Assembly (NCBI RefSeq): GCF_001613385.1 | Contig: NZ_BDCG01000003.1 | Span: forward strand, 24,486-88,485 | Length of the DNA: 64,000 bases | From: Nocardia flavorosea NBRC 108225 | GTDB lineage: Bacteria; Actinomycetota; Actinomycetes; Mycobacteriales; Mycobacteriaceae | Direction: 5' to 3' | In this document: piece after piece, positions 34,898 to 45,500 of the stretch | Layout of the letters: the number at the start of each line of letters is the position of its first letter | How positions within the stretch are numbered: position 1 is the first letter of the stretch | Position numbers and translations under genes: made by a program | Notes under the pieces: generated by a model | Databases searched by the model: none | What the model was told of the DNA's origin: nothing | Seen by the model: only the letters and a program-made list of their open reading frames with translations

Positions 34898-36529
34898 TCA
34901 GTCCGTCGGATCCAGCCGGGCGTGCATCAGGTACACGTTGTAGGAATCCCACTCCGAGAGCGTGAAGTAGAGGTCGCGGCCGGTAGACCAGGGGTGGATG
35001 AACCCGCCGTACGCCTTGGGGTAGTCGGCGGTGGACACCAGCGGCACCGGCTCGGTCCAAAGCCCCTGCGGCTGCGCGGCGGTGCGCAATACGATCGCAC
35101 CACGCGCGGAATCCAGATAGGACATCTGCCACAGCCCCGATTCGGTATCGAACCGCACCGAGAGCTCACTGGCGATACCCGGTACCAGCGGAGTGGCCAG
35201 GTTTTCCGACGCCGGCGCCCAGGTGCCGTTCACCCAGTACTGATACGCGGACTTGTTCAGCACCTGTTCCTTGGGCACCCGGGCCAGCCCGATCACACCG
35301 ATCCGGCCGTTGGGAGTTCCGAACATGTACACGTGGTCGCCGTGCGGCACCATCGCCGCGACCTGGAACCGGCCCAACCCGAACAGGTTCTCCCATCTGG
35401 CGTGCTGATCCTTGACCCAGGTACTGCCGTTGTCGTCGGAGTAGGCGATACCGCCGTAGTTCGTCCACCACAGGCCCGGTATACGGCTCCAGCGGTTCAC
35501 CGACATATAGCTCAGATACTGGCGGTCGCCGAGCGCGAAACCCGAGGTGGGGATGGTGGTGGTCTCCCAGTTCTTGATCTTGCGACTGCCCAGCAATTCG
35601 GCGGCGTGACAACGGCTGTCCTGCACCATGGTGTCCAGGCGCAGCCCGTCGGAAAGGTCACGGTCGGTGCTGTAGGCCAGGATATTGCTGCGCCAATCCG
35701 CATCCTCACCACCGGCACCACCGGGCACCCATCCCTGGCCGAAGGTATCGCCGAACACCACCGCGATCTCGCCGGGTTTCGTCTCCCACATCAAACCCAG
35801 ATCGGTGCCGTCGACCTGCCAGCGCATATCGGTCCGGTTCGGCGAACCGTGCCCGGTCACCTGCTCGACCAACCGCACCGACTCCACCCGGGGCAGCGGC
35901 GCCGGACCCGCGACAGGGCCGGGTTCGGCCGGATGGACCACCGGTGGCGGCGCGGGCTGCGGTGGGTCGCCCGGTTCGCCGGGCACCGGAATCGGGATGG
36001 GCTCGATCTCCGGTTTGAACTGGATCCTCGGCAACTTCACCGGATCACCGGAACCACTGCCCGAGCTGCTGCCACTGCCCGAACTGCTACCGCCGGCCGA
36101 ACCACTGCCGGAACCGGTTTCCGGCGGCGCGGGCGGCGCGGCGTTATCCTCTTCCGAAGGCTCCGGTCCGGGGGTGTCGCGGATATCCGGGCACGGGTTA
36201 CGGCACGGATCAGCCGGTAACGGCTCCGGGACGATCCGGGTGTTGTCGTGCGGTGGATCGGGCACCGGCACCGGAGTGAGCTGCGGTACCGGGATCGGGA
36301 TATCGATCTGCGGCGGAACCGGGATCGGTGGGGGCGGCGGCGCGGAGGGGTCGGGGGCGCGGTCGAGCGGATCGAACCCGACCTCACCGCACTCGTTCAC
36401 CGGCGGGGGAGCCCACGGATGCGGTACCGCCTGTGCGGGCACCGGTATCCCCACGTACCCCGTAAGCACCAATCCGAGGAATACGAGCCGGCAACGACCC
36501 GGCCGAAAACCCCACACCACCTCGGTCAA
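34898..36529 (-). CDS. secreted DUF4185 protein, candidate endo-D-arabinanase (GH183-like)
   Basis: The 543-residue product has a signal segment (about 12-34, ending VPAQAVP). A 160-residue low-complexity region follows, first Pro-rich (IPVPPQIDIPIPVPQ), then a Gly/Ser run at about 140-165. The DUF4185 domain covers about 235-535: GLMWETKPGEIAVVFGDTFG, WRSNILAYSTD, YLSYMSVNRW and YGGFIHPWS, the pattern of a five-bladed propeller-like hydrolase. Some DUF4185 proteins of mycobacteria are endo-D-arabinofuranases (GH183), so arabinogalactan or lipoarabinomannan is a plausible substrate. The linker may thread the cell wall. Confidence 0.85.
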   Translation of the reverse strand: MTEVVWGFRPGRCRLVFLGLVLTGYVGIPVPAQAVPHPWAPPPVNECGEVGFDPLDRAPDPSAPPPPPIPVPPQIDIPIPVPQLTPVPVPDPPHDNTRIVPEPLPADPCRNPCPDIRDTPGPEPSEEDNAAPPAPPETGSGSGSAGGSSSGSGSSSGSGSGDPVKLPRIQFKPEIEPIPIPVPGEPGDPPQPAPPPVVHPAEPGPVAGPAPLPRVESVRLVEQVTGHGSPNRTDMRWQVDGTDLGLMWETKPGEIAVVFGDTFGQGWVPGGAGGEDADWRSNILAYSTDRDLSDGLRLDTMVQDSRCHAAELLGSRKIKNWETTTIPTSGFALGDRQYLSYMSVNRWSRIPGLWWTNYGGIAYSDDNGSTWVKDQHARWENLFGLGRFQVAAMVPHGDHVYMFGTPNGRIGVIGLARVPKEQVLNKSAYQYWVNGTWAPASENLATPLVPGIASELSVRFDTESGLWQMSYLDSARGAIVLRTAAQPQGLWTEPVPLVSTADYPKAYGGFIHPWSTGRDLYFTLSEWDSYNVYLMHARLDPTD

Positions 36530-36721
36530 CAGCTCACTGTCTCCTGTCGGGTCCCATTGTCGCAGTGAACCTACCCGAGCCTCGTCGTCATCGCGCTCAT
36601 TGATGATCGTGACGCACCGGTAACACCGGTCGGGATGCCACGGGGAACGCCTCCCGCGCGGTGACGCAGCCGACTACGTATGGTGGCGGGCCGGTCCGGG
36701 CCAGTACTCTCGGAGATGATC

Positions 36722-37546
36722 ATGGCGGCACAACCCGATCCCCGATCGACTTCCCCGTTCTCCCCGCTGTGGGCGGTCGACCTCGGCAAACGACTGTTCG
36801 AGCAATCCCGGCTGGAACAGTGGATCAGCTATACCACCGCCTGGGTCGAACCCATGGCCGATCTCGGTGCCGGAACCGTCACCGCACTGCTGCCCGATAC
36901 CGCGCTCACCGTGCTCAGCGAGGGGATTCTCAGCCGGTTCGGCGGCCGGGAGATCAGCGCGACCCTGCTCGACCATCACCTCACCGGCACCCTCGACGTG
37001 CTGAAGGTGCGCCGCCGCGGCGCACATTTCCAAACCAAGACCGTGCTTCGGGACCTGCACTGGGACGGGCTGGCGCTCGCCGAGGTCACCGTCATCGCCC
37101 ACGAAGTCCGGCTGGTACCGGGTGTACCGACCAGAATCCGCGCGGCCCGGATCGATATCGACGGCACTGTCACCTTGCCGACACTGCTCGGCCGGTTCGC
37201 GGATCGCGCCCGCAATTGGGAGCTGACGCTGACCGAACACGGCCTCGTCCGCGCGGTCCATCGACGCCGGCGAATCTGCGCCGAAATGGACGCCTCCATC
37301 ACCGACGACATCCTCGAACTCGATACCCGCCGGGCTACTTGGTTCGGTATGCCCGTGCCCAGGCGATGGCGGGCCACCGAACCCCTCCGGATACCGGAAC
37401 TGCCGAGCGGGGCGCGGGTACGGCGCGCCGTCCGCGACGGCGAACTGGTCCGCTTCCGGATCGAAGTGGCACCGGTCAGCGGATCGTTCGACCTGGCCCA
37501 GATCCGCTCGGCCATCGTGGCCGGCACCACCCTGATCGTGTTCTGA
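36722..37546 (+). CDS. conserved protein of unknown function, possibly LmeA/DUF2993-related
   Basis: The 274-residue product lacks a signal peptide and membrane helices. Its middle (about 75-250) alternates strands and amphipathic segments in a way that recalls the lipid-binding DUF2993/LmeA fold, but I see no decisive motif. ATG 36722 has GGAG 6 nt upstream; ATG 36716 abuts that site. It converges with the cca gene, 9 bp away. Rated hypothetical. Confidence 0.65.
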   Translation: MAAQPDPRSTSPFSPLWAVDLGKRLFEQSRLEQWISYTTAWVEPMADLGAGTVTALLPDTALTVLSEGILSRFGGREISATLLDHHLTGTLDVLKVRRRGAHFQTKTVLRDLHWDGLALAEVTVIAHEVRLVPGVPTRIRAARIDIDGTVTLPTLLGRFADRARNWELTLTEHGLVRAVHRRRRICAEMDASITDDILELDTRRATWFGMPVPRRWRATEPLRIPELPSGARVRRAVRDGELVRFRIEVAPVSGSFDLAQIRSAIVAGTTLIVF

Positions 37547-37555
37547 CCCGCCGGT

Positions 37556-39016
37556 TCACTGCTGCGACTGCCACCACTGGCGCAGGGCATCCTCGGCCTC
37601 GTCGCGGGTCAGCGGACCGCGATCCAGCCGTAGCTCTTTCAGATAACGCCACGCGCGCCCCACCTCGGGCCCCGGCGGCAGGCCAAGCAATTCCATGATC
37701 GCGTTACCGTCCAGGTCCGGCCGGACCCGCGCCAGATCCTCCTGCGCCTGCAGGCGGGCGATGCGCACCTCGAGCTCGTCATAGGTGGCGCGCAACGCGG
37801 CGGCGCGTCGCTTGTTGCGCGTGGTGCAATCGGCGCGCACCAGCTTGTGCAACCGCGGCAGCAGATCCCCGGCGTCGGTGACGTAGCGGCGGACCGCGGA
37901 ATCGGTCCACTGGCCCTTCCCGTAACCGTGGAAACGCAGATGCAGGAACACCAGCCGCGCCACATCCTCGGTGAACTGCTTCGGATATTTCAGCGCCCGC
38001 ATCCGCTTACGCACCATTTTGGCGCCCACGACCTCGTGGTGGTGGAAGCTGACCCCACCCCCGGGCTCATTGCGTTTGGTATCCGGTTTGCCGATATCGT
38101 GCAGCAGCGCCGCCCAGCGCAACACCAGGTCGGGATCGCCCTCTTCCTGATCGATCGCCTGTTCCAGCACGGTCAGCGAATGCCAGTAGACATCCTTGTG
38201 CTGATGATGTTCGTCGATCTCCAGTTTCATCGCCGGAACCTCGGGCAGCACTCGCTGCGCCAGCCCCGTTTCGCACATCATGTTGATGCCGTCGATCGGG
38301 TAGGTGCCCCCGATCAGCTTGTCCAGCTCCGTCCGGACCCGTTCCGCGGTGATCCGCTCGATCTCCGGGGCCATCTCCGATATCGCATCCCGTACCCGCG
38401 GATGCGCGGCGAAACCGAGCTGGGAAACGAAACGGGCTGCGCGCAGCATCCGTAGCGGGTCGTCGTTGAACGAATCCTCGGGCGCAGCCGGCGTATCCAG
38501 TACGCCCGCCAGCAGCGCCTCCATCCCGTTCAAAGGATCCACGAATTCCAGTGCGCCGTCGGCCGCGATCTTCACCGCCATCGCGTTCACGGTGAAATCG
38601 CGGCGGACGAGATCACCCGCCAAACTATCCCCGAAACTGACCTGCGGATTTCGCGAAACCCGATCGTAGGTATCACTACGGAAGGTGGTGATCTCCAGCT
38701 GCTGACCGCTCTTGGCCGCGCTCACGGTCCCGAATGCCAGCCCACCGGTATCCCACAACTGATCCGCCCAGCCGTCCAGCAACTGCTGCACCTGCTCGGG
38801 CCGCGCATCGGTGGTGAAATCCAGATCGGTGCCGAGCCGCCCCAGCACCGCGTCCCGCACACTGCCACCCACCAGATACAAGTGGAAACCGCGAGCGGCG
38901 AACATCTCCCCCAACGGAGTCAGCACATCGGAAAGCCGGCCCAGCGTGACAGCCGCAGCCGCCAGCAAACGAGTACGGCGATCCAGCACTGCATCCTCGG
39001 ACTCCGTCGAAACCAC
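37556..39016 (-). CDS. cca: CCA-adding tRNA nucleotidyltransferase
   Basis: The 486-residue product is a class II CCA/poly(A) polymerase-type enzyme that completes tRNA 3' ends. The nucleotidyltransferase core shows LVGGSVRD (about 48-55) and DLDFTT (about 64-69, metal-binding aspartates). RRDFTVNAMA and the D-D-x-x-R motif NDDPLRMLRAARF follow. An HD domain (LLHDIGKP near 310) is in the C-terminal half. It corresponds to mycobacterial pcnA and opens the conserved origin-flanking block. Confidence 0.95.
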   Translation of the reverse strand: MVSTESEDAVLDRRTRLLAAAAVTLGRLSDVLTPLGEMFAARGFHLYLVGGSVRDAVLGRLGTDLDFTTDARPEQVQQLLDGWADQLWDTGGLAFGTVSAAKSGQQLEITTFRSDTYDRVSRNPQVSFGDSLAGDLVRRDFTVNAMAVKIAADGALEFVDPLNGMEALLAGVLDTPAAPEDSFNDDPLRMLRAARFVSQLGFAAHPRVRDAISEMAPEIERITAERVRTELDKLIGGTYPIDGINMMCETGLAQRVLPEVPAMKLEIDEHHQHKDVYWHSLTVLEQAIDQEEGDPDLVLRWAALLHDIGKPDTKRNEPGGGVSFHHHEVVGAKMVRKRMRALKYPKQFTEDVARLVFLHLRFHGYGKGQWTDSAVRRYVTDAGDLLPRLHKLVRADCTTRNKRRAAALRATYDELEVRIARLQAQEDLARVRPDLDGNAIMELLGLPPGPEVGRAWRYLKELRLDRGPLTRDEAEDALRQWWQSQQ

Positions 39017-39119
39017 AGCAAAACCTTACTGTGTTTATCCGCGGGCCCCGGGCGCGCGGGTGGCCGAAACCCCGCGCCGCCGGAGGCGGTGCAAAAAGAT
39101 ACTGCTCTAGTATTGCGTA

Positions 39120-39656
39120 GTGTCTCCGGCCGATCGCGCGAACAATCGACGCCGCCAGCCCCGGCGCCGTGGTTCGGCCGGTGGTGCGGCGAAACCGCGT
39201 ATGCGCACGGTGCGCGAGACCTCGGCGGGGGGATTGGTTGTCGACGGCCTGGACGGACCGCCGGAGAAGCGCTGCGCCGCCCTGATCGGCCGGACGGACC
39301 GCCGCGGACGGCTGCTATGGTCGCTGCCCAAAGGACATATCGAAGAAGGCGAAACCTCGGAACAGACGGCTATTCGCGAGGTCGCCGAGGAAACCGGTAT
39401 TCAGGGCGTGGTGGTCGCCGAATTGGGCAGTATCGATTACTGGTTCGTCACCGAGGGTCGGCGGGTACACAAGACAGTGCATCATTTTCTGCTGCGTTCG
39501 GTCGGTGGAGAACTATCCGACGCGGATGTGGAGGTCACCCAGGTGGACTGGGTGCCGTTGAGCGAATTGAACTCCAGGCTGGCCTACGCCGACGAGCGCA
39601 GACTGGCCGAGGTGGCGAACCGCCTGATCGACCGGATGGAGACCGGTAAGCGATGA
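39120..39656 (+). CDS. mutT4: NUDIX hydrolase (MutT4-like)
   Basis: The 178-residue product has a basic N-terminal tail and a Nudix box [23 protein letters not shown] at about 75-97. Position between cca and the DUF6049 gene corresponds to mycobacterial mutT4 (Rv3908), and sequence character agrees. The start GTG 39120 is not backed by a strong ribosome-binding site; ATG 39199 would be out of frame. It overlaps the next gene by 4 bp. Confidence 0.88.
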   Translation: MSPADRANNRRRQPRRRGSAGGAAKPRMRTVRETSAGGLVVDGLDGPPEKRCAALIGRTDRRGRLLWSLPKGHIEEGETSEQTAIREVAEETGIQGVVVAELGSIDYWFVTEGRRVHKTVHHFLLRSVGGELSDADVEVTQVDWVPLSELNSRLAYADERRLAEVANRLIDRMETGKR

Positions 39657-42271
39657 CGCGTGGACCGAGTCGGATCATCTTCGTGATCCTGACTATCCTC
39701 GGCGCGGTGTCGGCGCTGTCCGCGCTGCCCGTGACAGTCGCGCATGCCCAGCCGGCCGGGTCGGCCGAGGATTCCGCTGCGCCGCAGTTCCTGAAACTGT
39801 CGCTGGATTCGGTGAGCCCGGGCACGGTGACCACCGCGAGCGAACCGCTGCTGACGGTGACCGGCACGGTCACCAATATCGGCGACCGCGGCGTGGACGA
39901 CGTCACCGTCCGGGTACAGCGATCGCGCGCGATCACCGACCCCAGCGAGCTGCGCACCACTTTGAAGCTGGACCAGTCCAGCTACGACTATCCGACCCCG
40001 TTCCAGGACATCGCGGTGCGGCTGGAACCGGGGCAGCGTCAGCAGTTCACGCTGTCGGTGCCGTTGCGTGACGGGACCGCGGAATCGTTGAACATTACCG
40101 AACCCGGTGTCTATCCGCTGCTGCTGAATGTCAACGGGACCCCGGATTACGGCGGCCAGGCCCGGTTGGACGATGCCCGCTTCCTCCTGCCGGTCCTCGG
40201 CCTGCCCGCGGCCGCGGACGGTAGTGCCCCGCCGCTTCCCCCGCCGGCCAACCCAGCGGTGTCGACGACACTACTGTGGCCGCTGGCCGACCGGCCGCGC
40301 ATGGTGGCCGGTCAGACCGGTGAACTGGATCGGACAGCCGAACTGACCGATGACGAGCTCGCGGCCTCGCTGAGCCGCGGCGGCCGGTTGGACGAACTGG
40401 TCGCCGCGCTGGAAGCGGTCGTCGGGGGTGACCGCACAGCGGACGGTCCGGCTTCGGCGATATGCCTGGCCGTCGACCCCGATCTGCTGCTCACAGTGCA
40501 GGCGATGACCGAGGACTACCGGGTTTTGGCCAGCCCCTCGGATCCCGACGGTGCAACGCGGCCGGGTACGGGCACCGAAGCGGCCAAGCAGTGGCTGGAT
40601 CGGGTACGTGGGCTGGCCTCGTCGATGTGCACGGTGGCGTTGCCGTTCGCGCAGGTGGATATTTCCGCGCTGGCGGCGGCGAACGATCCGGCGCTCACCG
40701 CCCGGGCACTCGACGCTCCCGCGCAGATCGTAGATTCCGTCCTCAATACCCGGTCGGTGCGCGGGGTGAGCCTGCCGGACGCGAGCAGCCTCGACCCCGC
40801 TGCGGCACAACTGCTGAAAGCGCAGGGTTTCGAGACCGCGGTGCTCGCGCGGAACGCGGTCGCACCGGAGGGCGGGGCCGGTGATCCCGCCGCCGTGGTG
40901 CCCGATGTGGTGCGGTTGCCCGGTATAGCGGGGGCCGCCCCGGCGCCTGGACCCGTACCGGGGGAGGAAGCCGAACAACAGGCCGCCGTCCCCGCCGGTG
41001 GTCCTACGCCGGTCGAGGACGGGCCCGCGACATCCGGTGCCGCGGTGCCGCCGGATCAGGAAGGTAGTGGTGGCGCCTCGACAGGCGATCCCGCGCTCCG
41101 AGTCGCGACCTTCGATATCTGGCCGGCGGCGGCACTGGCCGGTATCGGTTCCAATCCACCCACCCCCGCCTACGTCCCCGAATCGGCCCGTTACCCGGTG
41201 ACCAACGATTCCCGCAGCGCACGTCTGCAGGACGCGCTGGGTGCGGTGTCCTGGCAGGCGCTGCACGCCGACCCGGCGCGCCCGCGCTCCCAGCTGATCA
41301 TGCCGCCACAGCAGTGGGGCGCCAACCGCGACGAAGCCGTCGCCTTGTTGCGACAGCTCGAGCTGCTGGTGGACAACAACCTGGTGGATCCGCGGCCGTT
41401 CGACGATCTGGTCGGGCAGGCACCGGACCCGGCGCCCTATCAGCTTGCCCCGCTCCCGGACGCCGCGGCCGAAGCAGTCCCCGGACATTTCGCCATACCT
41501 GCCCGCGATCAGTCACACCGGCTGTCCCAACTGCTGCAGGCCATGGTGGAAGTGCCCGATACCCAGCCGACCCCACGCGCCTACCTGGACCCGTTACGTG
41601 ACGATCTGGTGCGCGCACTGTCGCTGTCGGATCGGCGCGGTGGCCCTACCGGGCAGGCCGAGGTGTTCGCGCAGCGGCGGATCGAGAAAACCACCGCGGC
41701 GGTGGACGAGATCTACCGCTCGGTGACAGTGCTTCCACCGGGCGGGGTGTACACGCTGGCTTCGGAATCGAGCCCGCTGCTGCTGGTGGCGCGCAACGAC
41801 CTGCCCGTTTCGATGCGGATCCGCTTCCGGATCGACGCACCGCCGGAAACGAAGATCACCGATATCGGCGAACAACTGCTCCCGCCCCGCGGGACCCGCT
41901 CGTTCCAGATACCGAGTGAGGTCAGTGACAGTCGCAACCTCGTCGTTCCGATATCGCTGAGTACACCCGAAGGTGTCCCGCTCGGCTATGCCACCTCGAT
42001 TTCGGTGCGTTCCAACGCCTACGGGCAGATTCTGGCGATCATCACCGCCTGCGCGGCCGCACTGTTGTTCCTGCTCGCCGGCCGCCGCCTGTGGCGCCGG
42101 TTCCACGGCGAACACGATCCGGCCGACAAGGGTGTGGATCCTGGGGTCCGGCGGCGGGTGATCCGGCTGGGCCGGGCCCGGCGGCGCACAACCGGCCACA
42201 CCGATCTCGAGGTGAGTGACGAAGCGCTGGAAACCGGTCGCCACCCGGGCCGGCGCCGGGAATCGGTGTAA
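39653..42271 (+). CDS. DUF6049 family exported membrane protein (Rv3909-like)
   Basis: The 872-residue product has an N-terminal signal segment (about 8-32, ending AHAQPAG) and a large extracytoplasmic part. A single transmembrane helix lies near 790-812 ([18 protein letters not shown]) with a basic cytoplasmic tail. A Pro/Gly-rich insertion sits at about 405-480. The mycobacterial orthologue is next to mviN and believed to act in the envelope; its biochemical role is unsettled. The coupling mutT4-DUF6049-murJ suggests a link to lipid II export. Confidence 0.88.
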   Translation: MTRGPSRIIFVILTILGAVSALSALPVTVAHAQPAGSAEDSAAPQFLKLSLDSVSPGTVTTASEPLLTVTGTVTNIGDRGVDDVTVRVQRSRAITDPSELRTTLKLDQSSYDYPTPFQDIAVRLEPGQRQQFTLSVPLRDGTAESLNITEPGVYPLLLNVNGTPDYGGQARLDDARFLLPVLGLPAAADGSAPPLPPPANPAVSTTLLWPLADRPRMVAGQTGELDRTAELTDDELAASLSRGGRLDELVAALEAVVGGDRTADGPASAICLAVDPDLLLTVQAMTEDYRVLASPSDPDGATRPGTGTEAAKQWLDRVRGLASSMCTVALPFAQVDISALAAANDPALTARALDAPAQIVDSVLNTRSVRGVSLPDASSLDPAAAQLLKAQGFETAVLARNAVAPEGGAGDPAAVVPDVVRLPGIAGAAPAPGPVPGEEAEQQAAVPAGGPTPVEDGPATSGAAVPPDQEGSGGASTGDPALRVATFDIWPAAALAGIGSNPPTPAYVPESARYPVTNDSRSARLQDALGAVSWQALHADPARPRSQLIMPPQQWGANRDEAVALLRQLELLVDNNLVDPRPFDDLVGQAPDPAPYQLAPLPDAAAEAVPGHFAIPARDQSHRLSQLLQAMVEVPDTQPTPRAYLDPLRDDLVRALSLSDRRGGPTGQAEVFAQRRIEKTTAAVDEIYRSVTVLPPGGVYTLASESSPLLLVARNDLPVSMRIRFRIDAPPETKITDIGEQLLPPRGTRSFQIPSEVSDSRNLVVPISLSTPEGVPLGYATSISVRSNAYGQILAIITACAAALLFLLAGRRLWRRFHGEHDPADKGVDPGVRRRVIRLGRARRRTTGHTDLEVSDEALETGRHPGRRRESV

Positions 42272-42524
42272 GTCCGGCCCCCGATGTCCCGGATAGGTCA
42301 TCCACCGGACGACCTGGGGAGATGACCGCCGCGGGTGTCGCATGGAAGATGGAGGGAGTGCGCGCACCGGCAACTCCTGGCCCGTCCGGGGTGCCGGTGC
42401 GCGGCCGGATACGACATACCGCCCGCACCGTACAGTTCGTTTGCGCGCAGCGACGGCGGCGAAGTGTTCGGCACGACACAGGGGACAACCGGCAAGCGGG
42501 GGTCCGGGCGATACAGGAGGCATG

Positions 42525-45500
42525 ATGAGCGACGATGAATCCTCCGCTCATCGGCAGCAGCCCGGTAGACAGCCCGACGGTCCACGAGACCGGCGGGCCC
42601 CCAGCGCACCGTGGGAGCGGGTGCCTCCATCTCCCGGATCGGAGCCGGAGATGACCGGCCACCCGCGTGATACCGACCGCGAATCCTTCCGGGAGCCGCC
42701 ACCGCAGCTGCGCCGGCCCGAGCAGCCGGCCGATCCGGCGCCCCGGCCCGGCCCGCCTGCCCGGCGCCCGGGCCCCGGGCAGGGCCCACATCCGGGGGAG
42801 GATCGCTATGCCGGGAACAGGCGTCCCCCCGCGCCCGACAGCCGTAACCCCGCGCCCGGACGACCACAGAACCCGCCGTCCGGCGCGCGACCTGCCGTAC
42901 CGCCCCGGCATCCCGGCGCACGACCCCCGGCACCGCCCGCGAATCCGCGTCCCGGCGGCCGCCCCGGTATGCCCCCGCTGGATCCGCCGTCCGGGGCGCG
43001 GCCCGCGGTGCGGCCCGATCAGCGCCCGCCCGCGCCGCCCGCGGCACCACCCCCGGCGGCGCCGCCCGCGAACCGGCCTTCGGCGTTCCGGCCGCCTGCA
43101 CCGCCCACCGGGCGTCCGCAGCCGGGCCCCGGTCGCCCACTCGATGCACAACCCGACGGCGGTCACCGGCGGCCCGCGCGTCCCGGTCCGCCCATGCCCC
43201 CGCAGCAACAGCGGCCCGAGCCCGGTAATACTCCCGGCGGGCCGCCGTCCGAACCTTTCCCGGCCCAGCGGATGCGGCCGGTTCAGCAGAATCGAGCCCC
43301 CGAGCGGCCACCGCACCCGGCCGATCGGCAACACCCCGCACCCGCGCCGAACCCGGGAGCTCCCGGTCCGCAGCGGCAGCCCAACCGTCCCGGGCCGCAG
43401 GCACCGCCGGGCGGTAATTCCCGCCCGCAGACCCCACCGCGCCGGCAGGCGCCGCCCTCACAACCGCTGCGTCAGGTCCCGCCTGCCCGCGAACCACAGC
43501 GCGCCGCGCCCACCCCGGTTCCCGCCGCCGGCGGCAACCGGCCACGCACCGGCCGGCAGCCCGCAGTTGCCGTGGCCGAGCCCCTGGAAGCGGCCGCTAC
43601 CGCGGATAAACCCGACAACAGCCAGTCCAAGCTGCTCAAGGACTCCGGTTCGATCGCGATCGCCACGCTGATCAGCCGCATCACCGGATTCGGTAAACAG
43701 CTGCTGCTGCTGGCGGTGCTCGGCCCCGCCATCGCCAGTTCGTTCACCTCGGCCAGCCTGATTCCGAACATGATCGCCGAATTGGTACTCGGCGCCGTGC
43801 TCACCGCCATCGTGGTGCCCACCCTGGTCCGGGCCGAACAGGAGGATCCCGACCACGGCGCCGCATTCATCCGGCGGCTCGTCACCGCCGCTGCCGTCAT
43901 CCTCGGTACCGCGGCCGTCCTGGCGACCGCCGCGGCGCCGGTTCTGGCAACCCATGTTTTCGTCTCCGCGGACGGCAAGGTCAATACCTCGCTCACCACG
44001 GCGCTGACCTTCCTGCTGGTCCCGGCCGTACTGTTCTATGGGCTGTCGGCCCTGTTCACCGCCATCCTCAATACCCGGGGTGCGTTCAAACCCGGCGCAT
44101 GGGCGCCGGTCCTGAACAACGTGGTGGTGCTGGCGGTGCTCGGGCTCTACGCCCTGACGCCCGGCGAGATCACGTTGGACCCGGTCCGGATGAGCGATCC
44201 GAAACTGCTCGTCCTCGGCTGCGGTGTGACTCTCGGCGTGATCGTGCAAGCGACCAGCCTGCTGCCGGCCATCCGCCGCCAGGGCATCGATCTGCGCCCG
44301 CTGTGGGGTCTGGACAACCGGCTCAAACAGTTCGGCACGATGGCCGCCGCGATCATCCTGTACGTGCTGATCAGCCAGATCGGCGGTGTTTTCGCGAACA
44401 ACATCTCCTCGCGCGCCGATGAGGCCGGTCCGGCGATCTACCAGAATGCGTGGCTACTACTGCAGCTGCCGTACGGCGTTATCGGCGTCACCCTGCTCAC
44501 CGCGATCATGCCCCGGCTCAGCCGTAACGCCGCCAACGACGACACCCCCGCGGTGGTCGACGATCTGTCGGCGGCCACCAGGCTGACCATGATCGCGTTG
44601 ATCCCGATCGTCACCTTCCTGACCTTCGCCGGACCGCAGGTCGGCGATGCGTTGTTCGGGTACGCACGGTTCGCGGAAGACGCCTCCCGCCTCGGTACAG
44701 CGGTCAGCTTCTCGGCCTTCACCCTGATCCCGTATTCGCTCGTACTGATTCACCTACGGGTGTTCTACGCACGAGAACAGGCGTGGACACCGACCTGGAT
44801 CATCCTCGGCATCACCGCCGTCAAGATCTTGTTCTCGGCGCTGGCCCCGTTGATCGCCGATAGCCCCGATCAGGTCGTGATCGTGCTCGGTATCGCGACC
44901 GGCCTCGGTTTCACCGTCGGCGCGGTGATCGGTGGCTGGCTGCTGCACCGCAGTCTGGGCGATCTGCGGATGGCCAATGTGGGGCGTACGGTCAGCCGGG
45001 TGCTGCTGTCCTCGCTGGCCGGCGGCGCCGTCATGCTCATCGCCGACCGAGTGATGGGCCTGGACCGGCTCACCGAATCCCTCGGCGGACCGGGCTCGTT
45101 CATCCGGGTCGGGATCACCGCGATCGTGATGTTCGCGGTGGCGTTCGGGCTGATGCGGCTGGCCGGGATACCCGAGGTCGTCGCCATCACGGTCGCGATA
45201 TCGCGGCGGCTCGGCATCACCCCGCCGGCACCGCCGCTGGACCTCGACGAACCCGTCGAAGAGGAGCACACCACGCGGATCATGCGCCGGCCCGACCCGT
45301 ATCTCGCGTACTCCGGCTTCGATTCGGCCATGGACGCACAGAGCACAATGGTGCTACCGGTGATCCGGCCGGACTCGGTTGATCGCACCGCAGGCGGCCA
45401 GTTCCCGTACCCTGTTCGGCAGACCGGCACAAGTGACAGACCCGCCGAGTTTGCGGCATACCAGGGCGAAGGAGGTCCGAGGGTGAGCGACGACGCGGTG

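Noticed and set aside
34013..36220. A 735-codon open frame on the + strand
   Set aside because: It runs antisense to the DUF4185 gene and over pxpC; composition is Arg/Gly/Pro-rich shadow and both real genes have clear family motifs.
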